A stretch of DNA of 34,621 nucleotides from JAFIHK01 sp041441455 (GTDB lineage: Bacteria; Bacteroidota; Bacteroidia; Bacteroidales; UBA932), in contig JASDTB010000005.1 of assembly GCA_041441455.1 (NCBI GenBank), positions 1 to 34,621 on the forward strand, written 5' to 3'. Each line of letters begins with the position of its first letter. The stretch's first letter is position 1. The position numbers were made by a program, and so were the translations under genes. This document shows, piece after piece, positions 1 through 8,172 of this stretch. The notes below the pieces were generated by a model. That model saw nothing but the letters and a program-made list of their open reading frames with translations. It had not been told where the DNA came from and ran no database searches.

Positions 1-30
1 CGCAGATATACAGCAAGATATTAAATTTAC

Positions 31-186
31 TTCAGACTGTATGTAGTCTGCCAGACTTTTTGAAAACACATTAAATATAAGGCATATAGCATTTTTTTAT
101 CTATTCTAATAATTGCTATCTGAAAATAATGATTGTTGATTATCAATGATTTTTAAAAAAGTCTGGCAGACACATATAGGTCTGCT
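31..186. repeat. Nested palindromic element, subfamily II, copy A
   Basis: The left arm (31-61) contains CAGAC...GTCTGCCAGACTTTTT. The right arm (155-186) is its imperfect reverse complement, starting AAAAAGTCTGGCAGAC. Each arm also holds a smaller CAGAC/GTCTG hairpin, so hairpins are nested inside a larger inverted repeat with an AT-rich core of about 90 bp. The same arms recur, in the opposite orientation, in copy F near 34268-34432. No transposase is encoded. It could be a MITE, a REP/BIME-like unit or another structured element; the family assignment is unknown. Confidence 0.75.
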
Positions 187-469
187 TGTATTTTTATAAA
201 CCATTGATATATAGGTGATATTTATTAAAACCACTTCATGTATTGTCAGAAAGACAAGCGTACTCTATAATCTGAGCATCTAGAGACTTAATTACTGTTC
301 AATATCCTATCTTTCTCGCTCATTTTTATCTTTAACATCCTCTCTTTCCCGCTTAACTTCTACTCCACCTTGGAATTATTGAAGTATTGTATTAAAATTG
401 ATTAAGAATACAAACCAACTAATATGTCTATAAATTCTGCTTTTTGCTAAATGCTTGTGGTTTAGTGTG
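187..469. other. Gene-free AT-rich spacer
   Basis: I see no open reading frame with family resemblance, no tRNA-like structure and no clear terminator here. The stretch separates palindromic copies A and B and contains pyrimidine-rich, mildly repetitive text around 310-365. Confidence 0.5.
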
Positions 470-647
470 TTTTGCGATTTCCTGCAGATCACCCCAATCT
501 GTCAGAATAAAGTATAACTTATTGAATAATAGGTGTATAGCGTTTTTAAATTTTGCAATTAATTTCTTTTTAAATCATATATTGCAGATATACAGTGACT
601 TATACTTTATTCTGCCAGATCCCCCCAATCTGCAGGAAATCGCAAAA
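470..647. repeat. Nested palindromic element, subfamily I, copy B
   Basis: The left arm (470-517) and right arm (600-647) are near-perfect inverted repeats of about 48 bp: TTTTGCGATTTCCTGCAGAT at one end and its reverse complement at the other, with inner ends AGAATAAAGTATAA and TTATACTTTATTCT. Inside each arm is a hairpin with CAGAT/ATCTG stems. The hairpin loop (C-rich, CACCCCA or CCCCCCA) reads in the same direction in both arms although the stems are inverted. The AT-rich core is about 80 bp. Copies C (11402) and D (33763) match it closely. Confidence 0.85.
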
Positions 648-696
648 CGCACAGACAATCAGCACTTTCGCTATACGCAACCAAAGTACGCTCAAA

Positions 697-894
697 AGGT
701 GCTTCGCACGTCTTCATGCTCCGCTGCGCTTCGCAAAATATTGGTGCTTCGCACGTCTTCAAGCTCCGCTACGCTTCGCTTCGCAAAATATTTGTGCTTC
801 GCACGTCTTCATGCTCCGCTGCGCTTCGCAATAAAAGGTGCTTCGCACGTCTTCATGCTCCGCTACGCTTCGCAAAATAAAGGTGCTTCGCATG
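697..894. repeat. GCTTCGCA-type tandem array (44-50 bp units)
   Basis: Four full units plus a partial one, each beginning near GGTGCTTCGCACGTCTTCA and ending GCTTCGCAAAATA. Approximate unit starts are 697, 742, 792, 836 and a truncated unit at 881. Unit 742 carries an extra GCTTC duplication. The array lies directly beyond palindromic copy B and touches the stop codon of the minus-strand acyltransferase. An equivalent array sits beyond copy C at 11627-11820. The open frames across it are only translations of the repeat. Confidence 0.85.
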
Positions 895-2025
895 TTAATG
901 ATTGGTGGTTTTATTGAGGTTGGTGGTGATTTTGTCTAAGAGGGTATTGAGTTTTGGGGCGTAGCGTTGTTCGATTTGTTTATTGATTATGTATGCAGCT
1001 GTAATTGAGAGAATTATGGTGCCCAAAAACATGAGGTGCTCATTTATTAGGTACTGCTCGTTGCCGAAATTGGTGGTTAAGTAGTTGAATATGATGTAGC
1101 CGATGTGTTGGTGGATGAGGTAGAGGGGGTAGGTGAGGGCGCCGATGGTTGTCCAGTTGTGTTTGGCGAACCAGCCTGTTTTGCGTAGGGTGACAAGGAG
1201 CATTACGAGGTAGAATGTGCAGATTATTGTGCAGATTATGAGTGGGTTGATCTCTTCGCCGAAGTTGCCTTTGTATTGTTTGGATGATTCGTAGGCTTGG
1301 TGCAAAACCAGGGCTAGTGTCGCGAAGATGATTGAGAGTCTGTAGATTGTGGTTTTGTGGGAGAGTGGTTGGCCATCTTTCCATATTTTGAACATTGTTG
1401 CTCCGGCTATGAAATATCCTGAGTATTCGGTGATTAGGAGGTATCCTGTTTTTTTTAGTATTGTAAGTTGTGTTGTGTTAAGTAGGTGTAGGGTTGGTAG
1501 TACTTCTGTGAGGAAAGATATTAGTAACCAGACAAATAGAAACTTTTCTATATGTTTGATCTGTTTGAATAGGAGGATGGCTGCTATCAGGATGTAAAAT
1601 TTGATTTCGATAAAGAGCGACCAGTAGGCGGTGTCGATCGATTCTACTCCGATGAATCCGCTGAGCATCGTCATGTTTGCGAGGTATTGCGGTAGGGTGG
1701 CGGAAAAGTGGTCGCCGCCAAAGAGGATGACGACAATAAATGTGATTGTACAGGCGACCCAAAATGCGGGGTAGAGACGGACGAATCGAGAGATGGCGAA
1801 TTTACGGAGACTTCCGCTTGAGGCAGACATTAGGATGACAAATCCGCTGATGATGAAGAAGAGTTCGACTCCGAGGTAGCCGTATTTGGCGATCGGTTTG
1901 AGGAGTGGGTATGAGAATTCGCTCATGTGTGGTGGTGCAAAGCCGCGAAATGCGTAGTGAAAAATCACTACCATCATGGCGGCAATGAAGCGAAGTAGGT
2001 CGATCTCAGTTATTCTGTTCTTCAT
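895..2025 (-). CDS. Acyltransferase 3 family membrane protein (OafA/YrhL-like)
   Basis: A 376-residue integral membrane protein with about ten hydrophobic segments. It opens with the hallmark of the acyltransferase-3 family, EIDLLRFIAAMMVVIFHY, containing the R-x10-H motif (R12, H23). Family members move acetyl or other acyl groups from the cytoplasm onto surface sugars such as LPS O-antigen, capsule or exopolysaccharide. The length fits a stand-alone membrane domain without a C-terminal SGNH extension. No glycan-synthesis cluster flanks it, so the acceptor cannot be inferred. The C-terminus (KITTNLNKTTNH) is low-complexity, and the stop codon abuts a tandem repeat. I see no TAnnTTTG promoter in the repeat-rich upstream spacer. 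Confidence 0.88.
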   Translation of the reverse strand: MKNRITEIDLLRFIAAMMVVIFHYAFRGFAPPHMSEFSYPLLKPIAKYGYLGVELFFIISGFVILMSASSGSLRKFAISRFVRLYPAFWVACTITFIVVILFGGDHFSATLPQYLANMTMLSGFIGVESIDTAYWSLFIEIKFYILIAAILLFKQIKHIEKFLFVWLLISFLTEVLPTLHLLNTTQLTILKKTGYLLITEYSGYFIAGATMFKIWKDGQPLSHKTTIYRLSIIFATLALVLHQAYESSKQYKGNFGEEINPLIICTIICTFYLVMLLVTLRKTGWFAKHNWTTIGALTYPLYLIHQHIGYIIFNYLTTNFGNEQYLINEHLMFLGTIILSITAAYIINKQIEQRYAPKLNTLLDKITTNLNKTTNH

Positions 2026-2130
2026 GTGTTGGGCGCGTTGGTTTTATTGTTTGGGCGCGTTGGTTTTGTTTTGTTGTTTGCGTGCGTTGTCTTTTGTTTG
2101 ATTGTTTAGTAGGCGCGTTGGTTGCGGTTG
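2026..2130. repeat. Degenerate ~22-bp tandem repeat upstream of the acyltransferase
   Basis: GGCGCGTTGGTTTT recurs at about 2031 and 2053, with weaker copies near 2080 and 2111. The two best copies are 22 bp apart. The array lies immediately upstream of the acyltransferase start codon, so it forms its 5' leader region. Confidence 0.6.
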
Positions 2131-2149
2131 ACGTGTTTGGTTGAGTTGA

Positions 2150-2196
2150 TTTAAAAATGCCGGACTGAGACTTTTGGGTCTTTTGTCCGGCATATT
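2150..2196 (-). terminator. Rho-independent terminator of the nqr operon
   Basis: Read on the minus strand, ATGCCGGAC pairs with GTCCGGCAT around a loop of about 20 nt and is followed by TTTTTAAA. It lies about 120 bp past the nqrF stop codon, with nothing else on that strand between them. Confidence 0.8.
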
Positions 2197-2223
2197 TTGG
2201 TGATAGGCAGCTAATTTAGATTT

Positions 2224-2292
2224 AATAGTCAGGTGCAGATTATTATAATCAGGTGACATTCATTATGATTTCATAATCTGGTGCCGATCATT
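2224..2292. repeat. Degenerate tandem repeat downstream of nqrF
   Basis: Three loose copies of ATAATCAGGTG followed by a GATTAT or GATCATT-like segment, spaced about 22-28 bp. They fill the spacer between the nqrF stop codon and its terminator. Confidence 0.45.
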
Positions 2293-2312
2293 GTTTTGTC
2301 TGTAGAGATCGT

Positions 2313-3560
2313 CTAGCCGCCGAAGTCGTCGTAGGCGATGTTCTCTTTTGGAACTCCTAGGTTGTCGAGCATGTTGGTTACTGCCGAGTTCATCATTGGA
2401 GGTCCGCATAGGTAGTACTCGATATCTTCTGGTGAGTCGTGTTTGCTCAAGTAGTTGTCGAGTAGTACTTGGTGGATGAATCCTGTGTATCCTGTCCAGT
2501 TGTCTTCTGGTTTTGGTTCCGATAGTGCGAGGTTGAATTTGAAGTTAGGGAAGTTCTTCTCGATTTCGCGGAACTCTTCTACGTAGAATGTCTCTCTTAG
2601 CGAGCGAGCACCATACCAGAATGTAACTTTACGATTTGTCTTTTCGGTGTGGAATAGGTGGAAGATGTGTGAGCGCATTGGAGCCATACCTGCACCACCT
2701 CCGACGAATACGATTTCGTTGTTGGTCTCTTTGATGAAGAATTCACCATAAGGGCCCGAAATAGTCACTTTATCGCCAGGTTTGCGAGAGAAGATATAAG
2801 ATGAGCAGATACCTGGATTAACTGGCATAAATGCTCCTTTGCTTCTGTCCCATGGTGGAGTTGCGATACGGATGTTTAGCATGATAATGTTGCCCTCTGC
2901 AGGGTGATTTGCCATTGAATATGCTCTGTATGTATCTTCGGTGTTCTTCATTTTCAAATCCCAGATCTTCATTGAGTCCCAATCTTCGTGGTACTCTGGT
3001 TGAACATCTATGTCTTTGCTGAAGTCAACTTCGCATGGAGGGATGTCGATTTGGATGTATCCACCCGATTTGAAGTGCATGTTTTCGCCTTCTGGCAATT
3101 TCACTACAAACTCTTTGATGAATGTTGCTACGTTGTTGTTGCTGACAACTTCGCACTCCCATTTCTTGATACCCAATACCTCTTCAGGTACTTCGATCTC
3201 CATATCCTCTTTCACTTTCACTTGGCATCCAAGTCTCCATTGAGTTTGCTGTTGTTTACGTGTGAAGAATCCAACTTCGGTAGGGAGAATCTCTCCGCCA
3301 CCGCTTGTTACACGGCATTTACACATTCCGCATGTTCCGCCACCGCCGCATGCCGAAGGAAGGAAAATCTTTTCGTTACTTAATGTTGACAAGAGTGAAG
3401 AGCCTGGGCTTACTTCAATCTCTTTTTCGCCGTTTATTTTGAGTTTAACTGTTCCAGATGGACTCAGTTTAGCCTTTGCATACAATAGCAGTGCTACGAG
3501 CAGCAATGTTACGATGAGGAAGGCAATGATTGAAATTACTATTATTGTTGCTATATTCAT
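2313..3560 (-). CDS. nqrF: Na+-translocating NADH:quinone reductase subunit F
   Basis: This subunit is the NADH entry point of Na+-NQR: it oxidises NADH through FAD and a [2Fe-2S] centre and passes electrons into the membrane subunits. The 415-residue protein has an N-terminal membrane anchor (about residues 3-28), then a ferredoxin domain with C71, C77, C80 and C112 as cluster ligands (CGGGGTCGMC and LGC). A ferredoxin-reductase module follows, with FAD motif RAYSMAN (212-218), NADH motif GGGAGMAP (287-294), CGPPMM (385-390) and the typical C-terminal YDDFGG. The length is normal for the family. It is the last gene of the nqrA-F operon, 11 bp after nqrE. Confidence 0.97.
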   Translation of the reverse strand: MNIATIIVISIIAFLIVTLLLVALLLYAKAKLSPSGTVKLKINGEKEIEVSPGSSLLSTLSNEKIFLPSACGGGGTCGMCKCRVTSGGGEILPTEVGFFTRKQQQTQWRLGCQVKVKEDMEIEVPEEVLGIKKWECEVVSNNNVATFIKEFVVKLPEGENMHFKSGGYIQIDIPPCEVDFSKDIDVQPEYHEDWDSMKIWDLKMKNTEDTYRAYSMANHPAEGNIIMLNIRIATPPWDRSKGAFMPVNPGICSSYIFSRKPGDKVTISGPYGEFFIKETNNEIVFVGGGAGMAPMRSHIFHLFHTEKTNRKVTFWYGARSLRETFYVEEFREIEKNFPNFKFNLALSEPKPEDNWTGYTGFIHQVLLDNYLSKHDSPEDIEYYLCGPPMMNSAVTNMLDNLGVPKENIAYDDFGG

Positions 3561-3571
3561 AATCTTACCTC

Positions 3572-4189
3572 TTAGAGTTTAATGCCCATAAAGCTCATGA
3601 ATGCGATACCCATGAGGCCTACTACTATAAATGTGATACCAAGTCCTCTAAGTGGAGCTGGTATTTGTGAGTAAGCTAGTTTCTCTCTGATTGCTGCTAG
3701 TGCTACGATTGCAAGGAACCAACCTATGCCAGAACCTAGTGCAAATGTAGTTGCTTCTGCAAGTGTTTCGTATCCTCTCTCTTGCATAAAGAGTGATCCT
3801 CCTAGGATTGCGCAGTTTACTGCGATAAGTGGAAGGAAGATACCTAAAGAGGCATAGAGTGCTGGGCTGAATTTTTCTACAACCATTTCAACTAATTGTA
3901 CGATTGAGGCGATAACTGCAATAAAGATGATAAAGCTTAAGAAGCTTAGGTCTAATGTTGCATAAGATGGGTTTAACCATGCTAGGGCTCCCTCTTTTAG
4001 TACATATTTGTAGAGTAGGAAGTTTACGGGTAGTGTTACGCCTAATACGAAGATTACAGCGACACCTAGACCAACGGCAGTCTTTACATTCTTAGAAACG
4101 GCTAGGAACGAACACATTCCAAGGAAGAATGCAAATACCATATTATCGATAAAGATCGATTTTACAAATAGATTTATTAATTCTTGCAT
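3572..4189 (-). CDS. nqrE: Na+-translocating NADH:quinone reductase subunit E
   Basis: A 205-residue, six-helix membrane subunit related to RnfA. It starts MQELINLFVKSIFIDNMVFA and has the conserved FFLGMCSFLAVSK segment with a membrane-embedded Cys (C26). In characterised enzymes, NqrD and NqrE Cys residues hold an iron centre between the half-membrane helices. A second conserved stretch, VNCAILGG, supplies the partner Cys. The length is normal. It lies 16 bp after nqrD and 11 bp before nqrF in the same transcription unit. Confidence 0.97.
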   Translation of the reverse strand: MQELINLFVKSIFIDNMVFAFFLGMCSFLAVSKNVKTAVGLGVAVIFVLGVTLPVNFLLYKYVLKEGALAWLNPSYATLDLSFLSFIIFIAVIASIVQLVEMVVEKFSPALYASLGIFLPLIAVNCAILGGSLFMQERGYETLAEATTFALGSGIGWFLAIVALAAIREKLAYSQIPAPLRGLGITFIVVGLMGIAFMSFMGIKL

Positions 4190-4205
4190 ATTGGTAATGT
4201 GTTAA

Positions 4206-4826
4206 TTATTTTTCAATAAGTTCTTTGTTTATGCTGCGTTGAACCCAGATGATCAGACCAACAATAATCAAAGCCATTGGAGGAAGGATGAATAGTCCAT
4301 TGTTTTCGTAGAATCCTCCGTTTTTGATGTACCATTCTGCAGGAATTAATTGAATTCCGTAAATCGAGCCCGATCCGAAGAATTCTCTTACTACTGCGAT
4401 GATGATAAGGATTAGTCCATATCCTGCACCGTTGGCAAGACCGTCTACCAATGATGGTAGTGGTTTGTTTCCTAGTGCGTAGGCTTCGATACGACCCATA
4501 ATAATACAGTTTGTGATAATCAACCCTACGAATACCGATAGTTGTTTGCTCACATCGTATGAGTATGCTTTAAGAATTTGGTCTACTAGAATTACTAGCA
4601 TCGCTACAACTACTAGTTGTACGATAATTCTTATTCGGTTTGGAATTGTGTTTCTTATGAGTGAAATGATGAAACTCGAGAAACCTGTAACTACTGTTAC
4701 TGATATTGCCATTACTATTGCCGGTTCCAGTTTTACGGTAACGGCAAGAGCTGAGCAGATTCCCAATACTAGTACTGTAACGGGATTCTTTTTAAAGATA
4801 GGTTCTGTAAATATCTTGTTATTCAT
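4206..4826 (-). CDS. nqrD: Na+-translocating NADH:quinone reductase subunit D
   Basis: A 206-residue polytopic subunit homologous to NqrE and RnfE. The conserved LGICSALAVT segment and TNCIIMGRIEAYA carry the Cys residues expected to bind the shared NqrD/NqrE iron centre. It begins 7 bp after the nqrC stop codon and has the family's usual length. It works only as part of the NqrA-F complex, forming the Na+-pumping membrane core with NqrB and NqrE. Confidence 0.97.
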   Translation of the reverse strand: MNNKIFTEPIFKKNPVTVLVLGICSALAVTVKLEPAIVMAISVTVVTGFSSFIISLIRNTIPNRIRIIVQLVVVAMLVILVDQILKAYSYDVSKQLSVFVGLIITNCIIMGRIEAYALGNKPLPSLVDGLANGAGYGLILIIIAVVREFFGSGSIYGIQLIPAEWYIKNGGFYENNGLFILPPMALIIVGLIIWVQRSINKELIEK

Positions 4827-4833
4827 CTCTTAT

Positions 4834-5577
4834 CTATTTTATGTTTTGTTTAACCGCAGAACTGTCTGGTGTGGCAGTTTTGAGTGAATCGGCAGATAGT
4901 GAGTCTGTAGCTACTGGAGCTGATGCTGTAACCAATCTTGATTTAAAGAAATCTAGATAATCTCCAAAGCTGTCTAGCAACATTTTTTCCAAACCTTTAC
5001 TGGTAATGGTTCCTCCTGAGATTGCATCTACTTGATGAGGGTTGCTTTTGTCTGCACCACCTTTTACAACCTCTACTGAGCAAAACTCTCCATCTTTGAA
5101 GATTTGTTTTCCGGTGAATTGTCCACCAAACCATGTTGTATTGATGTCTGCTCCTAGACCTGGAGTCTCTCCTTTATGGTCGAAGGTTGCTCCATAGATT
5201 GTGTTGAAGTCGCTCTTTAGTGCTACATATCCCCAGATTGGACCCCAAAGTCCTAATCCGTGAACTGGTACGATATACACTTTTTCGCTATTGTCGAAGG
5301 TGCAGATGTAAAGCGGTAATTCTTTCTCTTTTCCTGCAACAGTAGAGTCTTTAATGTATTTTGCATATTCAGCCTCAATGTAGCTTGCTTTGTCTTTTGC
5401 TGTGGCTGCCTCTGCTCCAAGATTTACCGATTTTAAGATGTTTTGCTTTTTCTCAATTTCGATATTTCTTTGTTGTTTTGGCTTAAGAGCTTCGGAAGCA
5501 AATGCTAGCGCTGCAGCAACTAATACTACTAGTACTGTTGCGTAAATTACTGTATATAGATTTTTATTTGTATCCAT
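4834..5577 (-). CDS. nqrC: Na+-translocating NADH:quinone reductase subunit C
   Basis: A single-span protein (TM about residues 8-27) with an exported FMN-binding domain. Covalent FMN is expected on T190 in DAISGGTITSKG, the flavinylation site normally written SGAT and modified by ApbE; Gly replaces the usual Ala. No apbE gene is in the window. The 247-residue protein ends in a roughly 30-residue Ser/Thr/Ala/Asp-rich tail after RLVTASAPV, which looks like a lineage-specific extension. It sits 11 bp after nqrB. Confidence 0.95.
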   Translation of the reverse strand: MDTNKNLYTVIYATVLVVLVAAALAFASEALKPKQQRNIEIEKKQNILKSVNLGAEAATAKDKASYIEAEYAKYIKDSTVAGKEKELPLYICTFDNSEKVYIVPVHGLGLWGPIWGYVALKSDFNTIYGATFDHKGETPGLGADINTTWFGGQFTGKQIFKDGEFCSVEVVKGGADKSNPHQVDAISGGTITSKGLEKMLLDSFGDYLDFFKSRLVTASAPVATDSLSADSLKTATPDSSAVKQNIK

Positions 5578-5588
5578 CTTTTGTCTCC

Positions 5589-6746
5589 TTATTGTTTAAG
5601 TGCAGCTCTTTTTAGTCTTCTCTTGATGTTTCTTTCTACTACTACGTAGTCGATCAAAGGAGCGAATGTGTTCAATAGTAAGATTGAAAGCATCATACCC
5701 TCTGGGTATCCTGGGTTGAAGACCCTGATAATGATTGCTACAACTCCGATCAGGAATCCGTATACATATTTTCCGCTATTTGTTTGTGAGCCTGTAACTG
5801 GGTCTGTTGCCATAAATACTGCTCCAAATGCGAAACCTCCCATTACGAAGTGGTAGTAGAATGGTAGTGCCATGTATGATCCTTCTGGTGCTAAGCTGTT
5901 TATAAGTAGTCCGATGGCTGCTCCTCCTGCAAATACCGATAGCATTATTCTCCAGCTTGCGATTCCTGTGAATAGAAGAATTGCTGCTCCTATCAGAATT
6001 GCGATTGTTGAGGTCTCTCCGATTGATCCAGGGATTAGTCCTAAGAACATATCTTGAAGTGATGGTATTGCTAGGCCTGCTTTTGCGTTTGCCAATGGGG
6101 TTGCTCCTGAGAATCCGTCGATGATGCCTTCGCCTTTGCTTAGACCTGCAATCCAGATTTTGTCTCCTGAGATTTGTGATGGGTATGCAAAGAAGACGAA
6201 TGCTCTAGATAGTAGTGCTGGGTTCCAGATGTTCATACCTGTTCCTCCGAATACCTCTTTTCCTACGATAACAGCGAATGCTACCGACAGTGCAAGGATC
6301 CAAAGTGGAACGTCTACTGGCATAATAAGTGGAATAAGCATTCCTGATACTAGGAAGCCTTCGTTAACTTCATGGCCTCTGATTTGTGCTGCTGCGAATT
6401 CTATTCCTAGACCTACAACATACGATACTATAATAAGTGGTAGAACTTTGATGAATCCGAAGAAGAACATCTCCCAGAATCCCATTGCTCCTCCGATAGC
6501 CAGATTGTGCTGGTATCCTGTGTTCCACATTCCAAAGAGTAGTGCTGGCATAAGGGCAACAATCACTACTGTCATCACTCTTTTTAGGTCGATGCTGTCT
6601 TTGATATGGACTCCATTCTTTGCAACTGTGTCAGGTACAAAGAGAAATGTCTCAAATGCATCAAAAGTGGAGTGGAGGAATTCTAGTTTTCCACCTTTGC
6701 TGAATGTGGGTTTAATATTGTCTATTATATTTTTAAATACTTTCAT
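5589..6746 (-). CDS. nqrB: Na+-translocating NADH:quinone reductase subunit B
   Basis: A 385-residue membrane subunit with about ten helices. It is homologous to RnfD and carries riboflavin, covalent FMN and part of the quinone and Na+ path. The flavinylation motif GFSGATPLAN places covalent FMN on T216. The N-terminal amphipathic stretch before the first helix, and motifs such as GTGMNIWNPALLSRAF, are typical. It starts 11 bp after nqrA. The length is normal for Bacteroidota NqrB. Confidence 0.97.
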   Translation of the reverse strand: MKVFKNIIDNIKPTFSKGGKLEFLHSTFDAFETFLFVPDTVAKNGVHIKDSIDLKRVMTVVIVALMPALLFGMWNTGYQHNLAIGGAMGFWEMFFFGFIKVLPLIIVSYVVGLGIEFAAAQIRGHEVNEGFLVSGMLIPLIMPVDVPLWILALSVAFAVIVGKEVFGGTGMNIWNPALLSRAFVFFAYPSQISGDKIWIAGLSKGEGIIDGFSGATPLANAKAGLAIPSLQDMFLGLIPGSIGETSTIAILIGAAILLFTGIASWRIMLSVFAGGAAIGLLINSLAPEGSYMALPFYYHFVMGGFAFGAVFMATDPVTGSQTNSGKYVYGFLIGVVAIIIRVFNPGYPEGMMLSILLLNTFAPLIDYVVVERNIKRRLKRAALKQ

Positions 6747-6757
6747 TGTGATGTGTA

Positions 6758-8119
6758 TTATGACATTTCTTTAACCATTAGTGCAATACCTTTCGAAACG
6801 ATGTCTTGGATCTCAGTTTTCGATGGACATACAAATTCGCAAAGTGCAAGGTCTTCTTCTGCTACTTCGTAGATTCCGAGCGCCTCCATTTTGTCGATAT
6901 CTTCTGCAAGGATTGCTTTAAGCAGGAACATTGGGTAAATGTCCATTGGAAGTACTTTCTCGTATTCTCCAGTTACTACGAATGCGCGCTCTCCTCCATT
7001 GATATTGGTGTCTAGCGAGTACTCCTTTTTCGGCATCAACCATGAGAAGTATGATCTTGAAACGCTGAACTTTTTGGTTCTGAATGGTTTTGCCCATCCA
7101 AACATTTCGTGATATTTTCCCTCTGAGATAAATGTGATTTGGTTGTGGTAGAATCCTAAGAATCCGTCTTTGCCAACGTTATCGCCCGATAGAACATTTC
7201 CACTGATTGCTCTTACATCTAACTCTCCTGTGTTATCGATATATTCTGCGATATCGGAGATTTTCATTCCTGGAAGACATGTGATATACGAAGGATTCAC
7301 AGCTCTTGGTCCTGTTACTGGAATTGTCTTGTGAACGTCGTAGATTCCTTTATTGAACAGTCTTCCGATTGCTGCTAGTGCATACATATCTACAGTCCAC
7401 ACAACTTCGCCCTTGTTAATTGGGTTGATGTGGTGGATTTGGATACCTGTATTTCCTGCCGGGTGCGGGCCTGCAAACACGTGTTGAATTGTGTTTTCTA
7501 GACGGTGGAACGGGCTGCTTGAGCAGTTGTCTGGATTGAAACTTAGGTGTACTCCGCCTATTGTTAGTTTGGCAAGAGCATTTACCGCTGTCTGAATGTT
7601 CTCGAATTCTGCTTTTAGAGCAAAATCGAAATCAGGTGCCAGTGGTGAGCTGTCGAATGCTGAGATAAAGATCGCCTTTGGCTCAACATCTGGGTTTGGT
7701 ACGATTCCGTATGGTCTCTGTTTGATAGTCGCCCATAGGCCGCTCTCAATCAGTGATTTGATAATCTCTTCTCTCTTAGCTGTTTTGATGTTTGGAACAT
7801 CGAATGCAAGAAAGTCATTTGTTTTGTCGGTCTTGATTCTTACTTCGAGGAGTTTTCTCTTCTCACCTCTAATAATCTCCGAAACAACACCGCTTGCTGG
7901 TGAACAAAAAACAATCTCCGGACGCTTCTTATCGGCTAGTACTGGGGTACCTGCTTTAACAGTGTCGCCTTCCTTAACTAGCAACTTGATATTCACAAGT
8001 TTGAAGTCGGTAGGTTTTACCGCGATAATATCCGAAGAGACAGTCTTTGTTATTTGGTTCTTGGCACTTCCTTTCAAGGGAATGTTTAAACCTTTGCTTA
8101 ATCGAATAGGGTTTGACAT
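6758..8119 (-). CDS. nqrA: Na+-translocating NADH:quinone reductase subunit A
   Basis: The cytosolic, membrane-associated subunit of Na+-NQR, 453 residues from the chosen start MSNPIRLSKGLNIPLKG. The N-terminal part matches the barrel-sandwich/Rnf-like fold. HVFAGPHPAGNTGIQIHHINP in the middle is strongly conserved in NqrA. The open frame extends 25 codons upstream, but that extension would run across the -7 element TATCTTTG. The internal ATG at 8119 also gives the family N-terminus, so it is preferred. First gene of the six-gene operon, divergent from the helicase. Confidence 0.96.
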   Translation of the reverse strand: MSNPIRLSKGLNIPLKGSAKNQITKTVSSDIIAVKPTDFKLVNIKLLVKEGDTVKAGTPVLADKKRPEIVFCSPASGVVSEIIRGEKRKLLEVRIKTDKTNDFLAFDVPNIKTAKREEIIKSLIESGLWATIKQRPYGIVPNPDVEPKAIFISAFDSSPLAPDFDFALKAEFENIQTAVNALAKLTIGGVHLSFNPDNCSSSPFHRLENTIQHVFAGPHPAGNTGIQIHHINPINKGEVVWTVDMYALAAIGRLFNKGIYDVHKTIPVTGPRAVNPSYITCLPGMKISDIAEYIDNTGELDVRAISGNVLSGDNVGKDGFLGFYHNQITFISEGKYHEMFGWAKPFRTKKFSVSRSYFSWLMPKKEYSLDTNINGGERAFVVTGEYEKVLPMDIYPMFLLKAILAEDIDKMEALGIYEVAEEDLALCEFVCPSKTEIQDIVSKGIALMVKEMS

Positions 8120-8139
8120 TATTTTGAAAAATTTTGGCG

Positions 8140-8147
8140 CAAAGATA
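8140..8147 (-). promoter_or_regulatory. Probable nqr operon promoter (-7 element)
   Basis: On the minus strand this is TATCTTTG, a match to the Bacteroidota -7 consensus TAnnTTTG, about 20 bp before the chosen nqrA start. A TTG that could act as the -33 half lies 23 bp upstream (8171-8173), slightly beyond the usual spacing. Confidence 0.65.
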
Positions 8148-8158
8148 CACATATTTTG

Positions 8159-8166
8159 TAATTTTG
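8159..8166 (+). promoter_or_regulatory. Probable helicase promoter (-7 element)
   Basis: TAATTTTG fits TAnnTTTG, with a TTTG at 8133-8136 as possible -33 element (22 bp spacing). The ATG lies only 6 bp beyond it, so the transcript would have almost no 5' leader. The element overlaps the divergent nqr promoter region. Confidence 0.55.
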
Positions 8167-8172
8167 TTCCCA

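Noticed and set aside
444..917. Open frames of 157 and 79 aa across the left repeat region
   Set aside because: They are translations of palindromic copy B and the GCTTCGCA array, with internally repeated peptide (LRTSSSSATLR) and no family resemblance.
2044..2259. 71-aa minus-strand frame between the acyltransferase and nqrF
   Set aside because: It spans the nqr terminator and a degenerate repeat; composition (Asn/Gln/Lys) follows the repeat and no start signal is visible.
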